A stretch of DNA of 64,000 bases, taken from contig NZ_NKUF01000005.1 of the NCBI RefSeq assembly GCF_003206495.1, forward strand, positions 56,660 to 120,659, given 5' to 3'. How positions within the stretch are numbered: the first letter of the stretch is position 1; every line of letters begins with the position of its first letter. Both the position numbers and the translations under genes were made by a program. Below the pieces are notes generated by a model. It was not told the origin of the DNA. It saw nothing but the letters and a program-made list of their open reading frames with translations, and did no database searches. Positions 1-9,683 of this stretch are shown here, one piece after another. This DNA is from Gluconacetobacter entanii. GTDB taxonomy: Bacteria > Pseudomonadota > Alphaproteobacteria > Acetobacterales > Acetobacteraceae.

Positions 1-108
1 GTCGCGGTTTACACGAAATTCGTATCTGGAACAGGGGGGATTGATGCGAACGTCCAACTATTTGGGACATCGGCGGCGGCATGGGCGGCCATCTGCATCA
101 AAAGGACA

Positions 109-139
109 AATCCCTGCCGGGAATGTCCCGGCAGGATTT
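109..139 (-). terminator. Hairpin downstream of tRNA-Leu
   Basis: A near-perfect inverted repeat (arms containing CTGCCGGGA and TCCCGGCAG, four-base loop) lies about 27 bases past the tRNA 3' end on the minus strand. The T-tract after the stem is broken, so termination is inferred mainly from stem strength and position. T-rich sequence also flanks the other side, so it could act in both directions. Confidence 0.55.
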
Positions 140-165
140 ATCGTGATTTTTCTTGGGAAAAATCC

Positions 166-252
166 TGGTGCCCAGAAGAAGACTCGAACTTCCACGACCT
201 TGCGGCCACAGGTACCTGAAACCTGCGCGTCTACCAATTCCGCCATCTGGGC
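166..252 (-). tRNA. tRNA-Leu (anticodon CAG)
   Basis: Read on the minus strand, the 87-base sequence folds as a class II tRNA. The acceptor arm GCCCAGA pairs with TCTGGGC, and there is a D arm. The anticodon stem CAGGT/ACCTG carries loop TTCAGGT (anticodon CAG), followed by a long variable arm, a TTCGAGT T-loop and an encoded 3' ACCA. The long variable arm and the CAG anticodon identify it as a leucine tRNA reading CUG, a very frequent codon in this GC-rich window. It has its own promoter upstream and a hairpin downstream, so it is probably a single-gene transcript. Confidence 0.95.
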
Positions 253-288
253 TCAGAGGCTCCCCGTTGCCGGGGTGGTGTGAGGCGG

Positions 289-317
289 TTTCTAGTCCGG
301 GTTGGCGTGGTGGTCAA
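289..317 (-). promoter_or_regulatory. Sigma70-type promoter of tRNA-Leu
   Basis: On the minus strand, TTGACC (317-312) and TAGAAA (294-289) are separated by exactly 17 bases. The predicted start lies near 282, giving a leader of about 30 bases before the mature tRNA 5' end at 252. Match and spacing are both good. Confidence 0.7.
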
Positions 318-493
318 CAGGGGTGTGTGTATTTTTTTGAATTTGATGGTGTTTTTTTATGAAAGGCGCGGAAAACCGCCTTTTCCCATGTGGCGTGGTC
401 GCGTCGGAATGACGTGCATGCATCGTGATGCTGGCCCATGATCGGACCCCCATGATCCGGGCACGGGATCGCAACCCACGGGAGGTATGTCGG

Positions 494-1441
494 ATGGATA
501 TTCGCAAGGTCGCAACGGTCTTTGGCGGGACGGGCTTCGTGGGGCGGCATGTGGTCGCGCGCCTTGCACGGGACGGGTATGTGGTGCGCGTCGCCTCCCG
601 CCGGCCCGACCGGGCGGCAGGGATGCGCCCGCTTGGCGATGTGGGGCAGATCGTGCCGCTCTATGCCTCCATCCTTGACGAACGTTCGAGCGTCGCCGCC
701 ATCGAGGGGAGCAACCTTGTCGTCAACCTTGTGGGAATCCTCGCCCCCGGGCGGCATGTCAGCTTCGAGGCGGTGCATGTGGACGGCGCGGCGCGGGTGG
801 CGCGACTGTGCGCGTCCGCGGGCGTCGGCGCGCTGGTGCACATGTCGGCCATTGGCGCCTCCCCCGACAGCGTTTCGGCCTATGGCCGCAGCAAGGGGCG
901 CGGCGAGGTCGAGGTCACGCGCCATATGGCGGAGGCGGTGATCGTCCGTCCGTCCCTCATCTTCGGGGCGGAGGATCATTTCACCAACATGTTCGCCGCC
1001 ATGTCGCGCTATCTCCCCGTCATGCCGGTCTATGGCGGGGCGACACGGTTCCAGCCCGTCTATGTCGGGGATGTGGCGGAGGCGATTCGCCGCATCGCGC
1101 AGGGCATGGAAATGGGGGCGGGCACGGGCACGGGCATGGCGGGGGAGATTTTCGAGCTTGGCGGCCCGCGCGTATGGCGCATGGAGGACCTGGTGCGCTG
1201 GATCATGCGCACGGCGGGGCATCCACGCCACGTCTTCGCCGTGCCGTCGTGGCTGGCGCGGCTGCAGGCGTTCTTTCTGGAATATCTCCCCGGCAAAATG
1301 CTGACGCGTGACCAATTGGCGATGCTCCATATCGACAACGTGGTCGCGCCGGGGATGCCCGACCTTGCGCGACTGGGCATTGCGCCGCTTTCCCTCGAAG
1401 TGGTCGGGCCACAATATCTCGCCCGCTTCCGCCCGGCCTGA
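494..1441 (+). CDS. NAD(P)-binding complex I NDUFA9-like protein
   Basis: The 315-residue protein belongs to the atypical short-chain dehydrogenase group that includes the mitochondrial complex I accessory subunit NDUFA9. It opens with a Rossmann nucleotide-binding loop (GGTGFVGR, about residues 10-17) and carries a YGRSK sequence of the YxxxK type near residue 130. In this family the fold often binds NAD(P)H structurally, and whether this copy is catalytic cannot be told. The ATG at 494 was chosen because a clean GGAGG (481-485) sits 8 bases upstream; an in-frame ATG at 425 has no such site. The next gene, gltD, follows after 187 bases, so co-transcription is possible but not evident. Family assignment is firm; substrate and partner are unknown. 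Confidence 0.8.
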   Translation: MDIRKVATVFGGTGFVGRHVVARLARDGYVVRVASRRPDRAAGMRPLGDVGQIVPLYASILDERSSVAAIEGSNLVVNLVGILAPGRHVSFEAVHVDGAARVARLCASAGVGALVHMSAIGASPDSVSAYGRSKGRGEVEVTRHMAEAVIVRPSLIFGAEDHFTNMFAAMSRYLPVMPVYGGATRFQPVYVGDVAEAIRRIAQGMEMGAGTGTGMAGEIFELGGPRVWRMEDLVRWIMRTAGHPRHVFAVPSWLARLQAFFLEYLPGKMLTRDQLAMLHIDNVVAPGMPDLARLGIAPLSLEVVGPQYLARFRPA

Positions 1442-1471
1442 ACGGTCCGCCATCCGGGGTATCTGGCCATA

Positions 1472-1492
1472 TCTTGCGGTTTTTTCGCAAGA
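1472..1492 (+). other. 7-bp stem-loop after NDUFA9-like gene
   Basis: TCTTGCG and CGCAAGA form a perfect 7-bp stem around a T-rich loop, 30 bases past the stop codon of the NDUFA9-like gene. There is no T-tract after the stem, so it is not a canonical terminator; it may protect the 3' end or attenuate read-through. Confidence 0.35.
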
Positions 1493-1575
1493 AGGTCAGT
1501 AATGCTGTCTTTTCTTTGCGGCCTGCCTTGCGTAGGTGTGGCTCACCGTGGGCGCGCCCGGCGTGCGCCTGCATG

Positions 1576-1617
1576 TTTTCCAGACCGGATTTTCCAGGCT
1601 GGACTTTCCAGACCCGA
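1576..1617 (+). repeat. Three tandem 14-bp repeats upstream of gltD
   Basis: Three head-to-tail 14-base units (1576-1589, 1590-1603, 1604-1617) share the core TTTCCAG(A/G)C and end in GGA or CGA. The last unit runs into the gltD ribosome-binding site. Their position fits an operator or leader element of the glutamate synthase genes, but no known regulator motif was recognised. Confidence 0.6.
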
Positions 1618-1628
1618 GGGGCAGGCCA

Positions 1629-3083
1629 ATGGCAGAGCGCATGCTGAAATTCGTCTCCGTGGCGCAGGAGCAGCCCGAAAAGCGGCCTGCGGAGTCACGG
1701 CGTAAGGATTTCAACGAAATCTATGACGAACTGCCGCGCCAGCAGGCGCAGACGCAGTCCTCGCGCTGTTCGCAGTGCGGCGTGCCGTTCTGTTCCGTGC
1801 ACTGCCCCCTGGGCAACAACATTCCCGACTGGCTGATGATGACGGCGGCGGGACGGCTGGAGGAAGCCTATGAGGTCTCCTCCGCCACCAACAACTTCCC
1901 CGAGATCTGTGGCCGCATCTGTCCGCAGGATCGCCTGTGCGAAGGCAACTGCGTGATCGAACCGGGATTCGAGAGCGTGACCATCGGCGCGGTGGAACGC
2001 TTCATCACCGACACCGCGTTCGAGCAGGGCTGGGTCCAGCCGGTGCGTCCCGTGACCGAGCGCACGCAGACGGTGGGCATCATCGGGGCCGGTCCCGGTG
2101 GCCTCGCCGCTGCCGTGCAGCTTCGCGAACTCGGCTTTCAGGTCCATGTCTATGACCGCTACGACCGCATCGGCGGCCTGATGATGTATGGCATCCCCGG
2201 CTTCAAGCTGGAAAAGGACATCGTCCTGCGCCGCCATCGCCTGCTTGAGGAGTCCGGCATCACCTTCCACCTCGGCAAGGGGGTCGCGGATGTGGACGGT
2301 GACGACACGATCGCATTTTCCACCCTGCACAACCGCCATGACGCGGTGCTGATCGCGACGGGTGTGTACAAGTCGCGCGATATCGGCGGTCCCGGCGCGG
2401 GGCTGGGCGGGATCGTGCGCGCGCTCGATTACCTCACGGCGTCGAACCGCGTCTCCCTTGGCGACAGCGTGGCGGAGTATGACAGCGGCGCGCTGAACGC
2501 CGCGGGCAAGTCCGTGGTCGTGATAGGCGGTGGCGATACGGCGATGGACTGCGTGCGCACCGCCATCCGGCAGGGCGCGCGCTCGGTCAAGTGCCTGTAC
2601 CGCCGCGACCGCGCCAACATGCCCGGCTCCGTCCGGGAGGTGAAGAACGCGGAAGAAGAAGGTGTGGAGTTCGTCTGGCTTGCCGGGCCGGAGGCCTTCC
2701 TTGGCGACGGGCACGTGACCGGCGTGCGCGCCGTGCGCATGAAGCTTGGCCTGCCCGACGCCAGTGGGCGGCAGTCGGTGGAGCCGGTCGAGGGTAGCGC
2801 CTTCACGCTGGAGGCCGACCTTGTGGTCAAGGCGCTGGGCTTTGACCCCGAACCGCTGCCGACCCTGTGTGGACAGCCCGACCTCCAGGTTTCGCGCTGG
2901 GGCACCCTGATGGTGGACCGGCAGACCTTCATGACCAGCCTGCCCGGTGTGTTCGCCGCAGGTGATATCGTGCGCGGGGCCAGCCTTGTGGTGTGGGCCA
3001 TCCGTGATGGACGCGACGCGGCGGCGCAGATGCACCGCTGGCTTGAAACCGTGGCGGCCGTGCGCGCCGAAGCGGCGGAGTGA
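1629..3083 (+). CDS. gltD: Glutamate synthase (NADPH) small subunit
   Basis: This is the beta subunit of NADPH-dependent glutamate synthase. It passes electrons from NADPH through FAD and iron-sulfur centres to the large subunit, which makes glutamate from glutamine and 2-oxoglutarate. The protein has 484 residues, normal for the family. The N-terminal Fe-S region shows cysteine clusters (SRCSQCGVPFCSVHC and CGRICPQDRLCEGNC), followed by the FAD site GAGPGG and a second nucleotide site GGGDTAMD, and it ends with the AAGDIVRG signature. The ATG at 1629 follows a GAGGGG site. An upstream in-frame ATG at 1536 would add a tail that crosses the tandem repeats and is unlikely. It overlaps gltB by one base (TGATG), so the two are translationally coupled. 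Confidence 0.95.
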   Translation: MAERMLKFVSVAQEQPEKRPAESRRKDFNEIYDELPRQQAQTQSSRCSQCGVPFCSVHCPLGNNIPDWLMMTAAGRLEEAYEVSSATNNFPEICGRICPQDRLCEGNCVIEPGFESVTIGAVERFITDTAFEQGWVQPVRPVTERTQTVGIIGAGPGGLAAAVQLRELGFQVHVYDRYDRIGGLMMYGIPGFKLEKDIVLRRHRLLEESGITFHLGKGVADVDGDDTIAFSTLHNRHDAVLIATGVYKSRDIGGPGAGLGGIVRALDYLTASNRVSLGDSVAEYDSGALNAAGKSVVVIGGGDTAMDCVRTAIRQGARSVKCLYRRDRANMPGSVREVKNAEEEGVEFVWLAGPEAFLGDGHVTGVRAVRMKLGLPDASGRQSVEPVEGSAFTLEADLVVKALGFDPEPLPTLCGQPDLQVSRWGTLMVDRQTFMTSLPGVFAAGDIVRGASLVVWAIRDGRDAAAQMHRWLETVAAVRAEAAE

Positions 3084-6000
3084 TGACAATGGACCAGCAC
3101 ACAGCACACAACCCGGCCCCGACCGGGGATTTCGTGCGCGAATGGCGCGACAATGCCGAGGCGATTTCCGGCCTGTATGACCCCACGCAGGAACATGACG
3201 CCTGTGGTGTCGGCATGGTCGCGGCCCTCGATGGCAAACCGCGCCGTGACGTGGTGGAGGCCGGGATCGCGGCGCTGAAGGCGGTGTGGCACCGTGGCGC
3301 GGTCGATGCCGATGGCAAGACCGGCGACGGCGCGGGCATCCATGTGGAAATCCCGCAGGACTTCTTCGCCGACGCCATCCATATCGGCGGTGACGCCAGC
3401 GTGGACAGCCAGATCGCGGTGGGGATGATCTTCCTGCCCAAGACGGATATCGCCGCCCAGGAACGCTGCCGCCAGATCATCGAGAGCGAGATCCTCGCCT
3501 TCGGTTACGCGATCTATGGCTGGCGGCAGGTGCCGATCAACACCGACTGCATCGGCGAGAAGGCCAACGCCACCCGCCCCGAGATCGAGCAGATCCTGAT
3601 CCGCAACACGCCGGGCACCGAGGAGGACGCGTTCGAGCGCGACCTGTATGTCATCCGCCGCCGGATCGAGAAAAGCGCCATCGCCAACCAGGTGGACCTG
3701 TATGTCTGCTCGCTTTCGTGCCGGTCGCTGATCTACAAGGGCATGTTCCTGGCCGAGCACCTGACGGAGTTCTATCCCGACCTGCTCGACCCGCGTTTCG
3801 TCAGCCGCTTTGCGATCTATCACCAGCGTTATTCCACCAACACCTTCCCGACATGGAAACTGGCGCAGCCGTTCCGCCGCCTTGCCCATAACGGGGAGAT
3901 CAACACGATTTCCGGCAACGTCAACTGGATGAAAAGCCATGAGACGCGGCTGGCCGACCCGGCGCTTGACCCATATATGGACGACCTCAAGCCCGTGGTG
4001 CAGGCGCAGGGGTCGGATACGGCGTGCCTTGATAACGTCTTTGAACTGCTGACCTTTGCCGGGCGTGACGCGCCGATGGCGCGCTGCCTGATGGTGCCCG
4101 CCAGCGTCGGCGGCAATTCCGCCATGCCGCAGCGGCACAAGGACATGTATTCCTACTGCAACGCGGTGATGGAACCGTGGGACGGGCCTGCGGCGCTGTG
4201 TGCCACGGACGGGCGCTGGATGCTGGCCGGCCTTGACCGCAGCGGCCTGCGTCCCCTGCGCTATACCGTGACGTCGGGCGGCCTGCTGATCGTGGGGTCC
4301 GAGACCGGGATGGTCAAGGTGCCGGAGGCCGACATCGTCAGCCGTGGCCGCCTCGGGCCGGGGCAGTCGCTGGCGCTCGACCTCAAGGAAGCGAAACTCT
4401 ACAACAACGACCAGTTGCTAGACCTGCTCTCCGCGCGGCAGGATTTCGCGGGGTGGGTGAAGCGCACGCGCGACATCTCCTGCCTTGTGCGTACCAGTAG
4501 CGGGGAAATCAGCCTCTATCAGGGCGAGAACCTGCGCCGTCGCCAGCTTGCGGTCGGCACCACGCTTGAGGAGCTGGAGGTCATCCTCCAGCCGATGGTC
4601 GAAAACGCGGCCGAAGCCATCGGCTCGATGGGTGACGACACGCCGCTTGCGGTGCTGTCCACGCGCTATCGCGGGCTTGCGCACTATTTCCGCCAGGCCT
4701 TCAGCCAGGTGACCAACCCGCCCATCGACAGCCTGCGTGAAACGCGGGTGATGAGCCTTGTGACCCGGCTTGGCAACCTCGGCAACATCCTTGAGGAAAG
4801 CGAGACGCAGTGCGACCTGCTCCAGCTTCCCAGCCCGGTCCTGACCACGGGTGAGTTCAAGGCCCTGCGGGAGTTCTGTGGCGAGAATGCGTGCGTCATC
4901 GACTGCACCTTCCCCGCAGCCGATGGCGAGGCCGGCCTGCGCGAGGCCATCGCGCGCATCCGCACGGAGGCGGAGGACCATGTCCGCCGTGGCTGCACCC
5001 ATGTCTTCCTGACGGATGAGCACCAGTCGGCGGAGCGCGCCTATATCCCCATGATCCTTGCGACGGCGGCGGTGCATACGCACCTCGTGCGGCAGTCGCT
5101 GCGTACCTTCACCTCGCTCAACGTGCGTTCGGCGGGCGCGCTTGACGTCCATGCCATCGCGGTGACGATCGGGGTGGGGGCGACGACCATCAACCCGTAC
5201 CTGGCGCAGGAAAGCATCGCGGACCGCCACCGGCGCGGCCTGTTTGGCGACATGTCCTTTGGCGATGCGGTGGAGCGTTACCGCAAGGCGGTGAACAAGG
5301 GCCTGCTGAAGATCATGTCCAAGATGGGCATCTCCGTGGTCTCGGCCTACCGGGGTGGCTACAATTTCGAGGCGATCGGCCTGTCGCGCGCGCTGACGGC
5401 GGAGTTCTTCCCCGGCATGCCCTCGCGCATTTCGGGCATCGGCCTGTTCGGCATCGCGCGCAATGTTCTGAGCTTCCATGAAAAGGCGTGGGACCGCCAG
5501 ATCGAATCCCTGCCGGTGGGTGGCCGCTACAAGCTGCGCCGCACGGGCGAGGTGCATGCCTTTGACGGCACGCTGATCCACATGCTGCAGACGGCGGTCG
5601 CGACCGACAGCTTCACGATCTACCAGCGCTATGCCGACGCGGTGCGCCGCCAGCCACCGGTGGCGCTGCGCGACCTGCTCGACTTCCGTGGCGGGCGCAC
5701 GCCCATCCCCGTGGAATCGGTCGAAAGCATCACCGAACTGCGCAAGCGCCTGGTCGCGCCGGGAATCTCGCTCGGCGCGCTCAGCCCCGAAGCGCACGAG
5801 ACGCTCTCGATCGCGATGAACCGCATCGGGGCGAAGTCGGATTCGGGCGAGGGCGGCGAAGACCCCGCCCGGGCAAAGCCGCGCGCCAATGGCGACAATG
5901 CGTCGTCTGCGATCAAGCAGATCGCCTCCGGCCGCTTCGGCGTGACCGCGCAGTACCTCAATGACTGCCGCGAGATCGAGATCAAGATGGCGCAGGGCGC

Positions 6001-7627
6001 GAAACCGGGCGAGGGCGGGCAGCTTCCCGGCTTCAAGGTGACGGGCCTGATCGCGAAGCTGCGTCATGCGACGCCGGGGGTGACGCTGATCTCGCCCCCG
6101 CCGCACCATGACATCTACTCCATCGAGGATCTGGCGCAGCTTATCTACGACCTCAAGCAGATCAATCCCGAGGCCACCGTGACCGTGAAGCTGGTCGCGC
6201 GTTCGGGCATCGGCACGATCGCGGCGGGCGTGGCGAAGGCGAAGGCGGACGCCATCCTGATTTCGGGCCATTCCGGCGGCACGGGCGCAAGCCCGCAATC
6301 CTCGGTGAAATATGCCGGCATGCCGTGGGAGCTTGGCCTTGCGGAGGCGCATCAGGTGCTGATGCTCAACCGCCTGCGCCACCGGGTGAAGCTGCGCACC
6401 GATGGCGGGCTGAAGACCGGGCGTGACGTGGTGATCGCCGCCATGCTGGGGGCGGAGGAATTCGGCATCGGTACCGCAAGCCTTGTCGCCATGGGCTGCA
6501 TCATGGTGCGCCAGTGCCATTCCAACACCTGCCCCGTGGGCGTGTGCACGCAGGACGACGAACTGCGCAAGAAGTTCGAAGGCACGCCGGAGAAGGTCAT
6601 CAACCTGTTCTCCTTCATTGCCGAGGACGTGCGCAACATCCTTGCCTCGCTGGGCTTTGCGACGCTCAATGAGGTGATCGGCCGCACCGACCTGCTGCAT
6701 CAGGTGCTGCGTGGTGCGGACTACCTTGACGACCTCGACCTCAACTCCCTGCTGGCGCAGGCCGATCCGGGGCCGCATGCGCGCTACTGCACGCGTGAAG
6801 GCCGCAACGAGGTGCCCGAGACGCTCGATGCGCAGATGATCGCCGATGCCCGTCCCCTGTTCGACCATGGGGAGAAGATGCAGTTGCAGTACAACGTGCA
6901 GAACACCCACCGGGCGATCGGCACGCTCATCTCGTCGCTGATCGTGCGGCAGTTCGGCATGGACAAGCTGGTGCCCGGTCACCTGACGGTGCGCCTGCGC
7001 GGTTCGGCGGGGCAGTCGCTTGGCGCGTTCGCGGTGCAGGGGCTGAAGCTCGAGGTGCTGGGCGACGCCAACGACTATGTCGGCAAGGGCCTGTCGGGGG
7101 CGACGATCATCGTGCGGCAGTCGCCATCGTCGAACCTCGTGTCCAACGAAAACGCCATCATCGGCAACACCGTGCTGTATGGTGCGACGGCGGGTGCGCT
7201 GTATGCGGCGGGGCAGGCGGGCGAACGCTTTGCCGTGCGCAACTCCGGCGCGATCGGCGTGGTGGAGGGCTGCGGCTCCAACGGGTGTGAATACATGACC
7301 GGCGGCCTTGTCGTGATCCTGGGTGAGATCGGGGACAATTTCGGCGCGGGCTTCACCGGTGGCATGGCCTTTGTCTATGACGCCAGCGGCACGTTCGAGG
7401 AGCGGGTCAACCCCGACACCCTGACATGGACCCGTGTGAGCGACCCGAAATGGGAGGCCACCCTGCGCGAGCAGGTGGAGGCCCATGTGCGCGAAACCAG
7501 CAGCCGTTATGCCGAACTGCTGCTGCATAACTGGGACAAGGTGCTGCCGCGTTTCTGGCATGTCGTGCCGCGCGAATATGCGAAGGTCATCGGCTTCGCC
7601 CCCGCCGAACTGCCGCGCAGCGCCTGA
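3083..7627 (+). CDS. gltB: Glutamate synthase large subunit
   Basis: The 1514-residue alpha subunit carries the glutaminase and glutamate-forming sites. After a propeptide of about 40 residues comes HDACGVGMV, whose Cys (about residue 41) should become the N-terminal nucleophile after self-processing. The central region is followed by the FMN-binding synthase barrel (GHSGGTGASPQSS, then RLRHRVKLRTDGGLKTGRD) and the Fe-S cysteines in QCHSNTCPVGVC. The C-terminal beta-helix (GxxG repeats) is complete. The start overlaps the gltD stop. ATG 3089 is an alternative better spaced from the GGAG at 3076-3079. With gltD it forms the ammonium-assimilation operon; a strong terminator follows. Confidence 0.95.
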   Translation: MTMDQHTAHNPAPTGDFVREWRDNAEAISGLYDPTQEHDACGVGMVAALDGKPRRDVVEAGIAALKAVWHRGAVDADGKTGDGAGIHVEIPQDFFADAIHIGGDASVDSQIAVGMIFLPKTDIAAQERCRQIIESEILAFGYAIYGWRQVPINTDCIGEKANATRPEIEQILIRNTPGTEEDAFERDLYVIRRRIEKSAIANQVDLYVCSLSCRSLIYKGMFLAEHLTEFYPDLLDPRFVSRFAIYHQRYSTNTFPTWKLAQPFRRLAHNGEINTISGNVNWMKSHETRLADPALDPYMDDLKPVVQAQGSDTACLDNVFELLTFAGRDAPMARCLMVPASVGGNSAMPQRHKDMYSYCNAVMEPWDGPAALCATDGRWMLAGLDRSGLRPLRYTVTSGGLLIVGSETGMVKVPEADIVSRGRLGPGQSLALDLKEAKLYNNDQLLDLLSARQDFAGWVKRTRDISCLVRTSSGEISLYQGENLRRRQLAVGTTLEELEVILQPMVENAAEAIGSMGDDTPLAVLSTRYRGLAHYFRQAFSQVTNPPIDSLRETRVMSLVTRLGNLGNILEESETQCDLLQLPSPVLTTGEFKALREFCGENACVIDCTFPAADGEAGLREAIARIRTEAEDHVRRGCTHVFLTDEHQSAERAYIPMILATAAVHTHLVRQSLRTFTSLNVRSAGALDVHAIAVTIGVGATTINPYLAQESIADRHRRGLFGDMSFGDAVERYRKAVNKGLLKIMSKMGISVVSAYRGGYNFEAIGLSRALTAEFFPGMPSRISGIGLFGIARNVLSFHEKAWDRQIESLPVGGRYKLRRTGEVHAFDGTLIHMLQTAVATDSFTIYQRYADAVRRQPPVALRDLLDFRGGRTPIPVESVESITELRKRLVAPGISLGALSPEAHETLSIAMNRIGAKSDSGEGGEDPARAKPRANGDNASSAIKQIASGRFGVTAQYLNDCREIEIKMAQGAKPGEGGQLPGFKVTGLIAKLRHATPGVTLISPPPHHDIYSIEDLAQLIYDLKQINPEATVTVKLVARSGIGTIAAGVAKAKADAILISGHSGGTGASPQSSVKYAGMPWELGLAEAHQVLMLNRLRHRVKLRTDGGLKTGRDVVIAAMLGAEEFGIGTASLVAMGCIMVRQCHSNTCPVGVCTQDDELRKKFEGTPEKVINLFSFIAEDVRNILASLGFATLNEVIGRTDLLHQVLRGADYLDDLDLNSLLAQADPGPHARYCTREGRNEVPETLDAQMIADARPLFDHGEKMQLQYNVQNTHRAIGTLISSLIVRQFGMDKLVPGHLTVRLRGSAGQSLGAFAVQGLKLEVLGDANDYVGKGLSGATIIVRQSPSSNLVSNENAIIGNTVLYGATAGALYAAGQAGERFAVRNSGAIGVVEGCGSNGCEYMTGGLVVILGEIGDNFGAGFTGGMAFVYDASGTFEERVNPDTLTWTRVSDPKWEATLREQVEAHVRETSSRYAELLLHNWDKVLPRFWHVVPREYAKVIGFAPAELPRSA

Positions 7628-7660
7628 CGCACGCGCCTTGCGGCATCGGGAAACATGATG

Positions 7661-7700
7661 ACAGGGCCGGGGGTTTTTCACCCTGGCCCTGTCTGTTTTT
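7661..7700 (+). terminator. Rho-independent terminator of gltDB
   Basis: ACAGGGCC pairs with GGCCCTGT around an internal GGG/CCC extension, and the stem is followed by CTGTTTTT. It begins 33 bases past the gltB stop codon. Confidence 0.85.
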
Positions 7701-7834
7701 GCGGGCTGTTTTTCGGGAATGTGGCATCAGGTGGTCGCACTGGCGGGGCAGAGGGACTAGATTCCCCCTCACTGGAACTCAGGGTCCGCGCGACGGTGTT
7801 GCGCGGGCCTCTTGCGATGACGGGTAAGGCTCCG

Positions 7835-9682
7835 ATGTCCGATCTGTATTTTTCCCATTCCTTCCTGCGTGGCGTGCATGCGTCCTCCCCTGCCGAAGGG
7901 AACGGGACTGTCGCGTCACCACAGGACGAGGCCCTGCCGCGATGGGACCTGCGTGACCTGTATGAAAGCCCCGAATCGCCGCAGCTCCAGACGGACCTTG
8001 AGCAGGCGGAAGAAGATTCGCGCGCGTTCGCCGATGCGTGGCGCGGCCGTCTGGCGCAGGCCGATGGCGCGGCCGTGGCGTCGGCCATCGTCGAATACCA
8101 GCGCATTGACGAGGTGCTGGGCCGGGCCGCGTCCTATGCGCAGCTTCTGTTCGCCGCCAATTCGGCGGATGCGAAGATCGCGCGCTTCAGCCAGTCGGTG
8201 AATGAACGCCTGACGGCCATTTCCACGCACCTTCTGTTCTTCACGCTGGAGATGAACCGCATTCCCGACGATGTGCTGGCGCGCCAGATGGCCGACCCCG
8301 CACTGGCGCACTGGGCGCCGTTCATCCGCGACCTGCGCGTGTTCCGCCCGTACCAGCTATCGGATGAGGTCGAGTCCGTCCTGCATGAGAAATCGGTCAC
8401 CGGGGCGGCAGCGTGGAACCGCCTGTTTGACGAGACGATGGCCAGCCTGCGCGTGCCGCTCGATGGGGAGGAGATGACCCTTGGCTCCGCGCTTGATCGC
8501 ATGTCCTCGCCCGACCGCCTGGCGCGTGCGCGCGCGGCGAAGGCGGTGGGGGAGACATTGCAGGAGCGTATCCGCCTGTTCTCCCTGGTGACGAACACGC
8601 TGGCCAAGGACAAGGCCATCACCGACACGCTGCGCCATTATCCGCGCCCGACCTCCGCACGCAACTGCGCGAACATGGTGGAGGACGAGGTCGTCGATGC
8701 GCTGGTGCAGGCCGTCACCGCGTCCTATCCGCGCCTGTCGCACCGCTATTACGCGCTCAAGGCGAAATGGCTGGGTGTGGGCAAGCTCCAGTACTGGGAC
8801 CGTAACGCCCCGCTGACGACGCAGGACGAACCGCTGATCCCGTGGAAGGACGCCACGGCACAGGTGCTGGGCGCGTATGAGGGGTTCGACCCGCGCATGG
8901 GGGAGATCGGCCGCCGGTTCTTTGACAATGCATGGATCGACGCCCCGCCGGTGCCGGGCAAGGCGTCGGGCGCGTTCGCGCATCCGACCGTGCCGTCGGT
9001 GCATCCCTATCTCCTGCTGAACTATCGCGGGCGCACGCGCGACGTGATGACGCTGGCGCATGAACTTGGCCACGGGGTGCATCAGGTGCTGGCGGGCGCG
9101 CAGGGCTACCTGATGTCGGGCACGCCGCTGACGCTGGCGGAAACGGCCAGCGTGTTTGGCGAGATGCTGACCTTCCGCGCGCTGCTCGATGCGCAGAAGG
9201 ACCCCACGCGCCGCCGCCTGATGCTGGCGGCGAAGGTGGAGGACATGCTCAACACTGTCGTGCGCCAGATCGCGTTCTACCGGTTCGAGACGCTGGTCCA
9301 TGAGGAGCGGCGTTCGGGCGAACTGCTGCCTGAGCGCATTGGCGAGATCTGGCGCGAGACACAGGCCGAAAGCCTTGGCCCGGCGTTCGAATTCACGCCC
9401 GATTACGATGTTTACTGGACATACGTGCCGCATTTCATCCATTCGCCGTTCTATGTCTATGCCTATGCGTTTGGTGACTGCCTGGTGAACGCGCTGTATG
9501 ATGTCTTTCAGTCCGGGCATCCGGGTTTTCAGGACAAGTATCTGGATATGCTGCGCGCGGGCGGGACAAAGCGGCATCGCGAACTGCTGGCGCCCTTCGG
9601 GCTGGATGCGGCGGACCCCGGTTTCTGGAACCTGGGGCTGGATGTGATCGCCGGATTTATTGACGAACTGGAGCGTATCTGA
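7835..9682 (+). CDS. pepF: Oligoendopeptidase F (M3 family)
   Basis: A zinc metallopeptidase of the thimet-oligopeptidase clan that cuts short peptides in the cytoplasm. The catalytic HELGH lies at about residue 409 (TLAHELGHGVHQ), with the downstream glutamate region ETASVFGEM about 28 residues later, as the family requires. The protein has 615 residues, a typical length. ATG 7835 was chosen because AAGG sits 6-7 bases upstream; ATG 7817 would add six residues. The longer upstream frame crosses the gltB terminator and is rejected. The next gene starts one base after its stop, so the two form an operon. Confidence 0.9.
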   Translation: MSDLYFSHSFLRGVHASSPAEGNGTVASPQDEALPRWDLRDLYESPESPQLQTDLEQAEEDSRAFADAWRGRLAQADGAAVASAIVEYQRIDEVLGRAASYAQLLFAANSADAKIARFSQSVNERLTAISTHLLFFTLEMNRIPDDVLARQMADPALAHWAPFIRDLRVFRPYQLSDEVESVLHEKSVTGAAAWNRLFDETMASLRVPLDGEEMTLGSALDRMSSPDRLARARAAKAVGETLQERIRLFSLVTNTLAKDKAITDTLRHYPRPTSARNCANMVEDEVVDALVQAVTASYPRLSHRYYALKAKWLGVGKLQYWDRNAPLTTQDEPLIPWKDATAQVLGAYEGFDPRMGEIGRRFFDNAWIDAPPVPGKASGAFAHPTVPSVHPYLLLNYRGRTRDVMTLAHELGHGVHQVLAGAQGYLMSGTPLTLAETASVFGEMLTFRALLDAQKDPTRRRLMLAAKVEDMLNTVVRQIAFYRFETLVHEERRSGELLPERIGEIWRETQAESLGPAFEFTPDYDVYWTYVPHFIHSPFYVYAYAFGDCLVNALYDVFQSGHPGFQDKYLDMLRAGGTKRHRELLAPFGLDAADPGFWNLGLDVIAGFIDELERI

Positions 9683-9683
9683 C

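Noticed and set aside
1..108. Open frames at the left edge (one ends with TGA at 42-44, one runs to 283)
   Set aside because: The first could be the tail of a gene outside the window, but only 14 codons are visible and nothing is recognisable. The second runs through the tRNA on the opposite strand and is almost certainly not coding.
58..246. 62-codon ORF overlapping the tRNA-Leu gene
   Set aside because: It begins inside the tRNA (ATGGCGGAATTGG) and is a classic false prediction.
314..1453. Long minus-strand ORF (379 codons) opposite the NDUFA9-like gene
   Set aside because: Composition is the Arg/His/Ala-rich type that arises opposite GC-rich genes; there is no ribosome-binding site and no family pattern.
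4418..7681. 1087-codon minus-strand ORF opposite gltB
   Set aside because: It is the antisense shadow of a conserved gene and its translation has no recognisable domain.
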